From Vittaforma corneae ATCC 50505 (Eukaryota > Microsporidia > Nosematidae), in contig NW_006889851.1 in assembly GCF_000231115.1 (NCBI RefSeq), positions 1 to 64,000 on the forward strand: DNA of 64,000 bases, written 5' to 3'. The position numbers were made by a program, and so were the translations under genes. This document shows, piece after piece, positions 1 through 9,363 of the stretch. Within the stretch, counting starts at the first letter, position 1. Each line of letters opens with the position of its first letter. The notes beneath the pieces were generated by a model. The model worked only from the letters and a program-made list of their open reading frames with translations. It was not told where the DNA came from and made no database searches.

Positions 1-60
1 TGGAAAATAATGAAGCCGTTACAATATGCGTTATATGCCTTAAATCTTGAAGATTATTTA

Positions 61-840
61 TTATGTTGGCTTAATAGCGCATCCAAATGAGCTTGAAATA
101 GCCATGAAAATTCTCGAATTCCAATGGTTTTTAACATTATCAACAAACTCCACAGGAACATGCTTTTGGTTAAGATTGATTTTGAGATTGTCTCCAACTT
201 GGACAAACTCCATAAAAACTTGACTGTACTCAGGCCAATCTCTCCATTTATATTCCAAGCTAACGCTATCAGATGAACTTTGAATATTTCTAAGAACAAC
301 ATTTTCAAAGCTAATCGATCCACCATCATTTTTCATCGTTGGCCCCATCCAAAAAACATGAAACTGTGGCTCTGCGATAAATTTGATCATATCTTGAATA
401 TTGGAACTGAAATAAATTTCAAGCATCAAACTTCCATATCTCTTCTCTCCTTGTACTTTAAACTCAACTTGCTTATTTGATCTAGCAGACTCTGATTCAG
501 TTCCCAGGGCTTTCCCTCCAAATTTTAGTATCGCTTCCATTTCCCTCTCTTTGACAAAATCTATTAACCATTTAAGACTTAAATCATCATATTCCTTATT
601 TATACTACTATAATTATCTACTGAAATTATATTTCCCGACTTATCTTTCATTTTTAACGTAAAAGTATTGATAATTGTAATCTTTCCAAGTCTTGTCATG
701 ATTTCTGAATCGATATCAAATAGCACAATTGCATATCCTTTTTCTGCAATAAACTTTTCGATACCTTCTCTCATCCAAGCTGTTACATTGGTTGTTTTAT
801 GAAGAAAATTCTCATTGTCTACTAATTTACTCTGTGCCAT
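61..840 (-). CDS. AHA1: AHA1-like activator of Hsp90 ATPase
   Basis: Cytosolic co-chaperone expected to bind Hsp90 and stimulate its ATPase. The 259-aa protein has two parts. Residues about 1-125 align in layout with the Aha1 N-domain. Residues about 130-259 match the AHSA1 C-domain, including KWRDWPEYSQVFMEF, the VPVEF...NHW segment and a terminal SSFGCAIKP that parallels the family's closing aromatic-glycine motif. It is shorter than the roughly 340-350 aa of yeast and human proteins, with the linker reduced. The ATG at 840 follows an upstream block of CCCCTCCC preceded by an A/T box, the usual start context in this window. The N-terminal half is weakly conserved and the usual NNWHW-type motif is not obvious, so the call rests mainly on the C-domain. 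Confidence 0.75.
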   Translation of the reverse strand: MAQSKLVDNENFLHKTTNVTAWMREGIEKFIAEKGYAIVLFDIDSEIMTRLGKITIINTFTLKMKDKSGNIISVDNYSSINKEYDDLSLKWLIDFVKEREMEAILKFGGKALGTESESARSNKQVEFKVQGEKRYGSLMLEIYFSSNIQDMIKFIAEPQFHVFWMGPTMKNDGGSISFENVVLRNIQSSSDSVSLEYKWRDWPEYSQVFMEFVQVGDNLKINLNQKHVPVEFVDNVKNHWNSRIFMAISSSFGCAIKPT

Positions 841-1044
841 TCTTGGGAGGGGTTAAGATTTTAAAAAAGACACACGATGTAGTCAGTAGACCATTATCGT
901 TATTAAAGGGAAGTCATTCACAGACAACCAATGCATTGTCAATAAATATTTATTATTGTTTTCATCGAGCAAGGTTAACAATTGTTAAGATTGAACATCA
1001 AAAAATTTCATATGTCTTATTTTTCGAATCATTTTTATCCCATA

Positions 1045-1864
1045 ATGAATAAAAAGGATAGCAATAGTATTTAAAATCGCCACATTACCAATTAACTTAC
1101 CCAAAAAACGCACACTAGCATTGTTAGAATTGCTATCCAAAAAATATCCTTTAAATTACGACATTAAAAGACAAATAGTGCTCCATTTTATTGAAAACGA
1201 CCAATTTCCAAATGCTACCATGGCATTAGCATTCTTGTGCATAAAATTCAAAAAATTCCAAGATTTTGGGCTTCTTTTATGCATTACCTTTTTACAGAAC
1301 AATTTCAGCTTCTATTTTAAGGATATGAGCTTTTTTGAAATTATCGAAGATTCTGAAGAGAAGAATTTCCTCAAAACCTTATGCGACAAGCTAGAGCAAT
1401 ATAAATTTATAGTTGATTATGAAAGATTTTTAAGTAGTAATCCAAACAATCAAAGGCCATGCCAGATAAATGAGAGCAATACATTTTCTACCGAGTACAA
1501 ATACCACAACATTTACATCGATTTGATTCACAATATTAATCAAGGACAAATTGACAAAGCATTAACGCTGTCATTTGAAATTTTCAATGTATCCACGTAC
1601 TTTGACTCAATTCAATTTATGATTGCTAATGAAAAGGTTGATCTTCTGTTTAACTTATCAATGAAAAATGTATTTTTTGTAAAATATTATAAAGAAGTTA
1701 TTAAAAAAATCTCCAAAAGCCTTATAAATGTTCTGGAAGTTATTATTTTAACCAAATCTGAAGTATTTGCTGAAGGTTTCATAAACTTATTACAAAAATA
1801 TACGGATAAGGACAAGTCAAAGTGTACAGAAAAGTATTCAAAGGATGATTTAGATATTTGGTAA
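1045..1864 (+). CDS. Helical-repeat hypothetical protein with disrupted 5' end
   Basis: No confident family. The clear reading frame runs to the stop at 1864 and encodes a mostly alpha-helical, Leu/Phe/Lys-rich protein. A TPR-like stretch (LLELLSKKYPLNYDIKRQ) lies near its start. The main frame has no ATG until 1220, although it is open from 1049. The natural start is the ATG at 1045, which sits two bases after CCC, but that frame stops after nine codons. Either one surplus A in the A5 run at about 1051-1055 breaks the frame (the restored protein would be about 272 aa), or a 52-nt intron (GT at 1067, TAG ending 1118) rejoins it in frame. The C-terminus is Lys/Asp-rich. Confidence 0.55.
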
Positions 1865-1983
1865 GAACCTAAAATGTGTGCGAATGAACATACAACTCAG
1901 ATCAACAGACAGCTTGACTAAAGATTACACAGTACTTATTTTGCAAGCCAAATTCTCTTTAGTAGAAATTGACTACCTCAGTC

Positions 1984-3366
1984 CTATTCATTCCAGTCAA
2001 TATTTACTTCTTCTCCATTAATCAATACAACACCATGCCCACCAAAATAATCTCTCATTGCTTGCAACAAAGTGCCATTTCCTGCTTTCATATTCATCCC
2101 GTACAACCACGTAAGACAATTGTTGAAAAGTGGAGAGTAAACATTATTTTCCAGGCAAAACAAGCAAAGCTGCTTCAGAGATGGCAAGCATTCATCTAAT
2201 ATAGCTAAAAAACCATCGGAAATTTCAAAAATATCATTTTTGGATATTTCTCTCAAAACGTCTAAAAATTCACACCGTAAGATACAGCCATTTCTCCAAA
2301 CATCGCAGATATCAGAAATGGTGTAATTCCAACCATGAACAAGTTTACTATTCATAAGAAGATTAGCACCTTGAATGTAGCAAAGCGCCTTTGCAAGATA
2401 GAAGGCCTTCTCAAAAACATCGATATCTACAACATCTCTGTTCTCAGTAGCAGTGCTGAATTTGCTTTGATCAATAATTTTATGGCATGACATATTTTTA
2501 ACTTTGCTATTAAATTTTACTCGCTTATCTTTTGCATTTGATAAATATCTTGAAAACACAGCTTGTGCTATAAAACTCACATCAAAATCCGTTTCAACCC
2601 CAGCAACAACACACATTTTCCCGGTGCCCTTCTGTTCCGCTCTATCATTTATTTGATAAAGAACAATGCCTGAGTCATTACGCGTTCTTAAAATTTTTTC
2701 ACAAATTTCCACTAAATAGCCGTTGCATCTGCCAACGTGGAGAGACTCAAATATCCTTAATGAAAATTCATGCGATGGAGAAATATTTAAAAGCTCCTGA
2801 AGTAGTTGCATCTCACAATACTCAATTCCATTGTGCACAATCTTAACAAAATGACCCGCACCATCATTGCCTAACCACTTGCAACATGGATTGGAATTGT
2901 GCTTGGCACTGATACTCTCCAATATGCTCCTAACTTGGCCATATGCGTCTTTTTTACATCCTATCATTAGAGATGGCCCATATCTGGCACCTTGCTCGCC
3001 GCCAGACATACCACAGCCGACAAAATTAAATTTATATTGGTGAAATCTTCGTATTGTGTCTTTATAATTGCTATTCCCACAGTCAATTACAATGTCGTTT
3101 TCATTTAATAGTTCACTAAGACGTCTCAAATATTCTTCTACAGGGCTACCAGCAGAGACTATTAGCAAAATTTTTCTTGGTGACCGTAATGATGAAACAA
3201 ATGCATTAAGGTTGTCGAATCCCAGAATTTTAGAAGAAATTTTTTCAATTTCTGCAGTCTTAGATATTGTTCTGTTGAAAACATGCACTGTGTATCCACG
3301 ATCCACAAGATTTAGAATGAGATTCTTGCCCATTATACCCAGCCCTATAACTCCAACATCTGACAT
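1984..3366 (-). CDS. GND1: 6-phosphogluconate dehydrogenase (decarboxylating)
   Basis: Third enzyme of the oxidative pentose phosphate pathway: it oxidatively decarboxylates 6-phosphogluconate to ribulose 5-phosphate, making NADPH in the cytosol. The 460-aa protein is near full family length. It has the Rossmann motif GLGIMGKNLILNL at the N-terminus, the substrate-binding CGMSGGEQGARYGPS segment, the catalytic KIVHNGIEY motif (Lys, His and Asn present), and GTGKMCVVAGVETDFDVSF in the C-terminal domain. The start chosen is the ATG at 3366, directly after TTGCCCATT. An upstream TTG would add three residues but is not a likely eukaryotic start. The conserved C-terminal Arg-His region is less obvious, but the frame is intact and the assignment is firm. 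Confidence 0.96.
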   Translation of the reverse strand: MSDVGVIGLGIMGKNLILNLVDRGYTVHVFNRTISKTAEIEKISSKILGFDNLNAFVSSLRSPRKILLIVSAGSPVEEYLRRLSELLNENDIVIDCGNSNYKDTIRRFHQYKFNFVGCGMSGGEQGARYGPSLMIGCKKDAYGQVRSILESISAKHNSNPCCKWLGNDGAGHFVKIVHNGIEYCEMQLLQELLNISPSHEFSLRIFESLHVGRCNGYLVEICEKILRTRNDSGIVLYQINDRAEQKGTGKMCVVAGVETDFDVSFIAQAVFSRYLSNAKDKRVKFNSKVKNMSCHKIIDQSKFSTATENRDVVDIDVFEKAFYLAKALCYIQGANLLMNSKLVHGWNYTISDICDVWRNGCILRCEFLDVLREISKNDIFEISDGFLAILDECLPSLKQLCLFCLENNVYSPLFNNCLTWLYGMNMKAGNGTLLQAMRDYFGGHGVVLINGEEVNIDWNE

Positions 3367-3492
3367 AATGGGCAAGATTTATTTTTTTTTAAACACAAAA
3401 ACTAGTATAACTTACTTTTAAAGAAAGTACTGAAAAAATAAAAAGAATTTAAAACTAGGTTTTTAATTAATACGCCAAATAATATTTTCTAA

Positions 3493-4215
3493 CTAAAAAC
3501 CGTCAAAGAGTCCGTCTTCAGATTGTAAGATAAAGTTTGAACACAGCTTTACAAACAAGCAGAACTCATTCAGCCCGAACTTCGATTGGCCTGCACTCCT
3601 ATCATAAAATATTATTGGCACTTCTGCTATTTTCAGGCCCTTTTTCTCAGCTCTACTGATAGCTTCCATCTGTATGCTGAATCCGCTACAGTTCGACTCA
3701 GCAAGTAAGATCTTTAGCACAGAGGTACGATAGCATCTGAAGCTTCCAGTTAAATCTGATGTCTTTAATCCAATCACATACCTTGCTAGATTGTTTGAGA
3801 AACGAGATAAGAACCGTCTTACAAATGACCATCTGGACACCATTCCCGATTGGGCATATCTCGTTCCGGTGACAATATCGTATTTCTCAGGAGAATTTGC
3901 AAGCTTAAAAAATTGGGTAATGAAAAAAGGATCATGCTGAAGGTCTGCATCAAGAATAATAGTATACTCATACTTGCAGTATTTCAAGCCTTTCAAGTAA
4001 GATTTCCCCAGTCCAGATTTGCATCTCTCCTCAATCACCATAACATAAGATAGTCTTAAGTTCTTGACAATCCTAGGAGTCCCATCAGAACTGCCGCCAT
4101 CCACGACGATAATTAAGAAGGGGACACCAAGGCCTTTCAGTGTCTTGATAAGCATTCCTAGCATTGGAATGATGTTTTCTGCCTCATTATAAGTTGATAG
4201 TATGACGTTAATCAT
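3493..4215 (-). CDS. DPM1: Dolichol-phosphate mannosyltransferase catalytic subunit
   Basis: GT2-family enzyme transferring mannose from GDP-mannose to dolichyl phosphate at the ER, the donor for O-mannosylation and GPI synthesis. The 240-aa protein carries NVILSTYNEAENI, VDGGSSDGTP (nucleotide-binding Asp region), the metal-binding DADLQHDP, GTRY and SDLTGSFRCYR. It lacks C-terminal membrane helices, so it is the human DPM1 type, which in other eukaryotes is tethered by DPM2/3, and not the single-chain yeast type. The ATG at 4215 follows GCCCCA. An in-frame ATG at 4233 would add six residues. Its product could feed the KRE2-type mannosyltransferase at 49.6 kb and O-mannosylation of polar tube proteins. 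Confidence 0.93.
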   Translation of the reverse strand: MINVILSTYNEAENIIPMLGMLIKTLKGLGVPFLIIVVDGGSSDGTPRIVKNLRLSYVMVIEERCKSGLGKSYLKGLKYCKYEYTIILDADLQHDPFFITQFFKLANSPEKYDIVTGTRYAQSGMVSRWSFVRRFLSRFSNNLARYVIGLKTSDLTGSFRCYRTSVLKILLAESNCSGFSIQMEAISRAEKKGLKIAEVPIIFYDRSAGQSKFGLNEFCLFVKLCSNFILQSEDGLFDGF

Positions 4216-4749
4216 TGGGGCAGTAAAAATCATTCCAATATAAATAAAAGCAATATTATTTTAGATAAAAATTTTTCACTATAAATTAGTTCAATAAATT
4301 ACAGACAAAAATAAAAGCAATTAAATCAGACTTTGTATTTAAAACAGCACAGCACAAATATTAAAGTCTTAAATCAATAAAATTTATCGAACTTGGGGTT
4401 TTGTGGCCTTTCGTCTGGTATTATTTCAATCCATCGATACTATCTAGAAATACTAAGAGGTAGAACATTGTAGAATTTTCAATGACAAAACACCGACAAT
4501 TCTAGTTTATACGCACAGTTTGCAGTCAATTGTTTCGTTATCCGATTCAATCATTACGTATTGATTTTTGTAATGATTTTCTAGAATTAATCAATGAAAG
4601 TACATGGAAAACTGATTAGTTAAATCATAGATTAAAAAATAACAGGCTAATAAAAACCTTCTTTTTATTAACATTTATAAATTAAGAAAACGATACTTTA
4701 TTTAGGCTATTTATTTTTTTACACTATTGTAAAATATGATCCTCCACAA
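4216..4749. other. Intergenic region between divergent DPM1 and TOP3
   Basis: AT-rich spacer carrying both promoters. On the minus strand, a short stretch at about 4384-4445 reads like protein (ends PDERPQNPKFDKFY then stop), but it has no ATG and is preceded by in-frame stops, so I do not call a gene. No tRNA-like or repeat structure seen. Confidence 0.4.
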
Positions 4750-7125
4750 ATGATTGTTTTAAATGTGGCTGAAAAACCATCAGTTGCTAATTCCATCAGC
4801 AAAATATTAAGCACAAGTTGCAATAAAACCAGGGGAATGCATAAATATTGTCCAAACATATACTTTCAAACCAAATTTAACTCAGAAAATTCACAGATGG
4901 TTTTTACCAGTGTGTTGGGTCATCTCTTTGAATTTTCCTTTGAAGACCAAGGAAAATGGAATGAAAGTAATCCGAAAGATCTTTTCAAAGAGGAAATTAT
5001 TGGGAGAATCAATCCTGAACATAAGCTAGCTGCTGAAAATATAAAAAAGCTATCTGAAAGAGCTTCTCTTGTTGTTATTTGGACAGATTGTGATAGAGAA
5101 GGTGAGAACATTGCCAGACAAATAAAGACAATCATTGAAACACACAGGAAAGTGTGTATAAAAAGAGCAAGGTTTAGTGCTATTTCAAGAAACGAAATTG
5201 AATGTGCCTTGGAAAATTTGACAGAGATCAATTTTTTAGAGGCAGACGCGGTGGATGCGCGCATTGAACTAGATTTGAGAATAGGATCTGCATTCACACG
5301 AATTCAAACCATATCACATAACAATGGCAATGTTATTTCTTTTGGACCGTGCCAGATACCGACACTAAACTTTGTTGTCCAGAGACATATTCAAATTGAA
5401 AATTTTATATCTGAAAAATACTTTTCACTTCAAAATACAGTTTTAACAGATCAAAATAGTAAAAAACAAAACGATACCATTAAGAATGTGTTTGCATGGG
5501 AAAGAAAGCATTTGTTTGATAAAAACTGTATAATTTACTTCTACAATGTTCTAAGAAATTCAAAAGCAGTCATATCAGACAAAAAAGTTAGCAATAAAGA
5601 GAAGTACAGGCCATTGCCACTACGCACTGTGGAATTTCAAAAAATATGCTCATCATTTTACAAAATTGACAGCCACAGACTAATGAGCATTGCCGAAAAA
5701 CTGTATAATAACGGTTATATTAGTTATCCTAGGACAGAAACGGATTCGTTTCCAAAAAGCTTTGGATTTAAAAACATTATAAACAAGCTGAAAAATGATC
5801 CGAGACTTGGAGAGTATGCTAGTAACTTTGCTTTTGTATATCCTCGATCGGGATCCAATAATGACCAGGCACATTCTCCAATTTATCCCTTGAAAGACGG
5901 ATCCGATCTTCAGGGAGATGAAAGAAAGATATTTGAATTTATTTCAAGAAGATTCCTAGGATGCGTAAGTAAGAACGCAAAGGGAGTAGAAACAGAATAT
6001 ACAATGAATATATTTTTCAATGATGGGCTATCACAGCATGAGACGTTTAAGTGTAAAGGACTTAACATTGTCGAGAGAAACTATTTGGATGTGTACATCT
6101 ATGATAAGTGGGAATCTAGCCAAGTAGGGGATTTTAGGATAAATGAAGTTGTTGAGAACAATGTAGAGATCATAGAAGGAAACACAACCAAACCTGAGCA
6201 TTTGACAGAAAGTGATTTAATTTCCCTGATGGATAAGAATGGGATAGGAACAGACGCTACAATACACGAACATATCCATAAAATTCAGACACGAGGATAT
6301 GTGAAGAAAGAAAAGTTCAAGTTTATCCCTCTGAAGTTAGGGCTTAATCTGATCAAAGCATACAATTCAATAGGATTGCCAATAAGTGAGCCAACACTCA
6401 GAAAGAATCTTGAAGAGAACCTTAAGAAAATATGTGAGGGAACTAAAAATAAGAATGAAATAGTCAAGAATGAGATTCAAGAGTATTTGAGAATATACGA
6501 GAAGTTAGAAGGGAGTTTGAACATTTATAAGGAAATAATGAGAGACAGCGAAGAGCCGAAGAAACCTGAAGGAGGTAGCATGGAAAAGGACTCAAAGAGA
6601 AAGAAGCTTAAATCCAATGAGAATATCGAGCATAAAAAATATCACTCAAGTAGTGTGAAGAAAAAAGCAAAGAGCAATGCCGATGAATACGCTGATGTAA
6701 AATTTGATCAGGGAGTAGAAAACACAACGAACATAACCAAGGGAAACAACAAAACAGGAATCAATAAAGAGGATTATTGTATATTAACTGAGACTGAACG
6801 GTCTAAGAAGCTGCCAAAAGGACAACAGGAACTTTGTGATTGTGGAAAGGAAGCAAAGCTTCTTGAAGCAAAAAAAGGCGAAAATACTGGGAGGATGTTC
6901 TTGACATGCCACTTTTTTCCCAAGAAGTGCAGTTATTTTTGCTGGGAGGATAGCCCCAGGCATGAGCCTGCCAAAGGCAGTGCAACTGAGCGCATAATCA
7001 ATTGTTTTTGTGGGTACGAAGCACAAAAGAAAATTGCTAATACTGAAAGCAATCGAGGCAGGGAGTTTTACTGCTGTAAGAAAAACTATAAAAAATGTAA
7101 ATTCTTCCAATGGGTTGATGAGTAA
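4750..7125 (+). CDS. TOP3: DNA topoisomerase III with tandem GRF zinc fingers
   Basis: Type IA topoisomerase that cuts and passes single DNA strands. In other eukaryotes it works with a RecQ helicase to dissolve recombination intermediates. The 791-aa protein opens with a TOPRIM domain (acidic DCDREGENI, Asp113 and Asp115). The catalytic tyrosine is Tyr326 in GYISYPRTETDSF, and the type IA core continues to about residue 600 (GIGTDATIHEHI visible). A Lys/Glu-rich linker follows, then two C-terminal GRF-type zinc fingers, each with spaced cysteines (CDCGKEAKLL...FFPKKCSYFCW and CFCGYEAQ...KKCKFFQW). GRF fingers are typical of the TOP3-alpha branch and bind single-stranded DNA. The ATG at 4750 gives a normal N-terminus (MIVLNVAEKPSVA). 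Confidence 0.97.
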   Translation: MIVLNVAEKPSVANSISKILSTSCNKTRGMHKYCPNIYFQTKFNSENSQMVFTSVLGHLFEFSFEDQGKWNESNPKDLFKEEIIGRINPEHKLAAENIKKLSERASLVVIWTDCDREGENIARQIKTIIETHRKVCIKRARFSAISRNEIECALENLTEINFLEADAVDARIELDLRIGSAFTRIQTISHNNGNVISFGPCQIPTLNFVVQRHIQIENFISEKYFSLQNTVLTDQNSKKQNDTIKNVFAWERKHLFDKNCIIYFYNVLRNSKAVISDKKVSNKEKYRPLPLRTVEFQKICSSFYKIDSHRLMSIAEKLYNNGYISYPRTETDSFPKSFGFKNIINKLKNDPRLGEYASNFAFVYPRSGSNNDQAHSPIYPLKDGSDLQGDERKIFEFISRRFLGCVSKNAKGVETEYTMNIFFNDGLSQHETFKCKGLNIVERNYLDVYIYDKWESSQVGDFRINEVVENNVEIIEGNTTKPEHLTESDLISLMDKNGIGTDATIHEHIHKIQTRGYVKKEKFKFIPLKLGLNLIKAYNSIGLPISEPTLRKNLEENLKKICEGTKNKNEIVKNEIQEYLRIYEKLEGSLNIYKEIMRDSEEPKKPEGGSMEKDSKRKKLKSNENIEHKKYHSSSVKKKAKSNADEYADVKFDQGVENTTNITKGNNKTGINKEDYCILTETERSKKLPKGQQELCDCGKEAKLLEAKKGENTGRMFLTCHFFPKKCSYFCWEDSPRHEPAKGSATERIINCFCGYEAQKKIANTESNRGREFYCCKKNYKKCKFFQWVDE

Positions 7126-7526
7126 AAACAGCGTATTTTACAAACACAATAAAATACCTTATTTATATATTAAAGAATGAATAAGCACAAGACAAGGCAT
7201 ATCATTAAGTTTATTGAAATACCCTTCTCTTCTGTCAGGACTGCATTAATATTAACCTTGAAGTAGACCACAGTAATATCCTTTTGATCAATACCGTTAC
7301 TGGCTTTCTGTTTTAATGATAACCTTAATGCTGAGTATAAAGTCAGTAATAAAGAAATACTCCAGTATTAAATCCACCTAGTCCTTTCAATGTCTTTAAC
7401 GGTGTGTCAATTTACATTCCTCCTTAACATTCCTGAATAGACAAATAAGATATTAATTTTAATTTCTCTCCTTTTGAGACGGTTAACCAGTTCAAACCAT
7501 ATAAAACAATTCAAATTAAGGAGCAC
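7126..7526. other. Intergenic region with a possible broken small gene
   Basis: AT-rich spacer after TOP3. It contains the fragmentary coding-like stretch described separately at 7177-7371. Downstream, about 7372-7526, I see only A/T-rich leader sequence for the next gene. Confidence 0.4.
7177..7371 (+). pseudogene. Possible frame-broken PCC1-like small gene
   Basis: An ATG at 7177 opens a 29-codon frame containing KFIEIPFSSVRTALIL and then stops. Coding-like sequence continues in a second frame (LEVDHSNILL) and a third (LLAFCFNDNL...YKVS) to a stop at 7371. The opening EIPF-S-R-A pattern resembles the N-terminus of PCC1, the small KEOPS-complex subunit needed for the tRNA t6A modification, and the third segment could be its LxxxF...V-S strand and helix. 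Two frame changes would be required. It may be a real gene with sequence errors, a decayed gene, or chance. The family suggestion is weak. Confidence 0.25.
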
Positions 7527-7772
7527 ATGGGACAGGAAACCATAAACGACATTCCAACAGTAGATTCAAAAGATGTGTCGAAGATGGATGGGGACTCGCA
7601 AAGTGGGGAGAAACAGCCGTACGTTGTCTATTTGGATGAGTCAAAAGTAAAGAAGGTAGAAGAAATGAAACTGCGTCAAAGAAGAGAAAAACAGGTATTG
7701 TACTTTTCAGCAATCACACTGTCAGTTTGCTTAATTGTCTTTGGATGCACTTATTACAACGATTCAAAATAA
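7527..7772 (+). CDS. Small tail-anchored hypothetical protein
   Basis: 81-aa orphan. The N-terminal two thirds is polar and charged (Lys/Glu/Asp, with a KVEEMKLRQRREK stretch just before the membrane). A single hydrophobic helix of about 18 residues follows (YFSAITLSVCLIVFGCTYY), then a five-residue tail. This is tail-anchor topology, with the N-terminus in the cytosol and insertion into ER, Golgi or mitosome. It reads in the same direction as TOP3 and the next tail-anchored protein at 7996. I do not recognise the family. Confidence 0.6.
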   Translation: MGQETINDIPTVDSKDVSKMDGDSQSGEKQPYVVYLDESKVKKVEEMKLRQRREKQVLYFSAITLSVCLIVFGCTYYNDSK

Positions 7773-7870
7773 AAACTGTAAAGGTAAAAGCATGTCTGTT
7801 CATTTTTAAGTAAATCATCTTTTGCTAAAATAACTGGGCTTTGTAACAAAAGCTATTTTAACTATTTTTG

Positions 7871-7974
7871 ATTTAAGTTGCATGAATGGTTCAATGCTTG
7901 TAGATTGTTTGTATTTAAAATAATTAGTACTTACAAACAATCTACAAGCATTGAACCATTCATGCAGCTTAAAT
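7871..7974. repeat. Long inverted repeat: 43-bp arms, 18-nt loop
   Basis: Left arm 7871-7913 and right arm 7932-7974 are reverse complements except for one position (T at 7878 opposite G), which would be a G-U wobble in RNA. The arms are therefore fully paired as a transcript. The loop is 7914-7931. It lies between two convergently read, same-strand small membrane-protein genes, 21 bp before the ATG at 7996, so it would fall in the 3' UTR of one or the 5' leader of the next. No target-site duplication is obvious. Confidence 0.9.
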
Positions 7975-7995
7975 ACCTGTTTTGTTTATGCACCC

Positions 7996-8415
7996 ATGGA
8001 TGAGCTTGAGAAGAGAATCATTGAGAAGTATGGAACAGAAAAAATTTCACCAGAAGAAATAGATAGGATTCTCAACGATGCTGCAAGAGAAGGCCTTATT
8101 GAAAGAAAAGACATTAGACCTCAGCCGCCCATGGATGCTTCAAGCCTGATCGATCATATCTCGTATCTTCGACGTCTATTTTTAATAAATGACGGATTTC
8201 ATTTGAATTCGGATGAGGATCCGTACGAAAGCCTGTGCTGCAGCGGTGAAAAGACCGACAATTCACAGATCTTAAACAATGTATTGAAAGCCTATTTTGA
8301 ATATGAAAAGATGTGTGCCACAAAGAAAAAACCCACACGCAAAGCGCCTGCAATATTAGCAGTAATGAGTATATTTTTATTTTTGTTTTTCTCATACACA
8401 CCAAAACCATATTAA
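7996..8415 (+). CDS. Tail-anchored hypothetical protein
   Basis: 139-aa orphan starting at the ATG at 7996, directly after CACCC. Any upstream extension would run through the hairpin on a non-ATG start. The N-terminus is acidic and helical (MDELEKRIIEKYG, then a PEEIDRILNDAAREG helix). A central loop has a double cysteine. A Lys-rich KKKPTRKAP segment precedes one C-terminal membrane helix (AILAVMSIFLFLFFSY) and a short tail. The architecture suggests a SNARE-like or other tail-anchored factor, but no heptad layers or family motif let me name it. Confidence 0.6.
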   Translation: MDELEKRIIEKYGTEKISPEEIDRILNDAAREGLIERKDIRPQPPMDASSLIDHISYLRRLFLINDGFHLNSDEDPYESLCCSGEKTDNSQILNNVLKAYFEYEKMCATKKKPTRKAPAILAVMSIFLFLFFSYTPKPY

Positions 8416-8478
8416 ATTCTATATGAAACCTGCTTTATCGTACCTTTATAAATACCCGGACAATAAGTAAAGTACTAT

Positions 8479-9363
8479 TTAGTTTTCACATTCTCTTCTG
8501 TTTTTTAGCTGCGAACGAATTTTTTGGGAGATTTTCCAATCGCACTTGTCCATTTTGTTTATGGTGCATCCAATCATCTTCAAAAATGCAACTACCTTGT
8601 CTTGTGTTAATAAAAATCGGGGTATCTGTTCAAGATTAATTTCAAAGCCCGACACAATAAGTAGAACAACATAGAACACAATAACATATTTGTCTCTAAG
8701 AAGTGCTGGGAGTTTGCCCTTTATAAGATCATCCTTGATGGACGAGTAGAAGAATCGATACTTTCTTAGTAGCCTCTCTCCTATGGTCCTTTCAGAAAGC
8801 ATCTTAAAGATACAGTCCAAGATTAGCATGTTCCTCTTTTGATCAGGAGTATAAATTGACCTGACAAAGTCCGATAGATCGTTGATATCAACGCGCATGG
8901 CTTCAAAACGATCGATCACATCCTTATCAAACATTAAGTCTACAGAATAAGCATCTTTTGGTGACTCAGCTTCTCTGTCAAACGGTGGAATGAGCTGATT
9001 TTCAATATTAAAAGTAATAGACTCGTTTGGAAGATAACTGACAAGGCTCCTCTTTGCAACCCTTTCTTTACTCTTATCATCTCCAAAGTCCGTTATTAAA
9101 TTATTATATAAATGCGTAGCATCGTCTTTCTGCATTGCTTCTTTTTCGAAAATTGTCTCAACTGTAAAGTACTTTGCTGGAATGAGCTCATCTCTTGAAA
9201 ATGCGCCAAAAGTGTTGTGCTTTGTACAGAAAAACTGAACAGGAGAATTTCTCTCAATGGAAAAGAAGGCTAAATTGTCCACTTGACTTTCTATAACGTC
9301 AAGATTATTGCTTTTGGAAACTTTAAACGGTGCTTTTTGATTGTAATTAGAAAGAATAAACAT
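8479..9363 (-). CDS. RPA49-like RNA polymerase I subunit
   Basis: Probable A49 subunit of RNA polymerase I, which with A34.5 acts as a built-in TFIIF/TFIIE-like factor in rRNA transcription. In the 294-aa protein, residues about 155-294 resemble the tandem winged-helix part of A49: a GKLPALLRDKYVIVFYVVLL segment followed by EINLEQIPRFLL and a closing KMIGCTI. The N-terminal 60 residues could be the dimerisation barrel but are too diverged to prove it. The frame is open further upstream, but that adds a Cys/Phe-rich hydrophobic stretch unlike A49. The ATG at 9363 follows ATGCCC and is preferred. Shorter than the 415-aa yeast protein. Confidence 0.6.
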   Translation of the reverse strand: MFILSNYNQKAPFKVSKSNNLDVIESQVDNLAFFSIERNSPVQFFCTKHNTFGAFSRDELIPAKYFTVETIFEKEAMQKDDATHLYNNLITDFGDDKSKERVAKRSLVSYLPNESITFNIENQLIPPFDREAESPKDAYSVDLMFDKDVIDRFEAMRVDINDLSDFVRSIYTPDQKRNMLILDCIFKMLSERTIGERLLRKYRFFYSSIKDDLIKGKLPALLRDKYVIVFYVVLLIVSGFEINLEQIPRFLLTQDKVVAFLKMIGCTINKMDKCDWKISQKIRSQLKNRRECEN

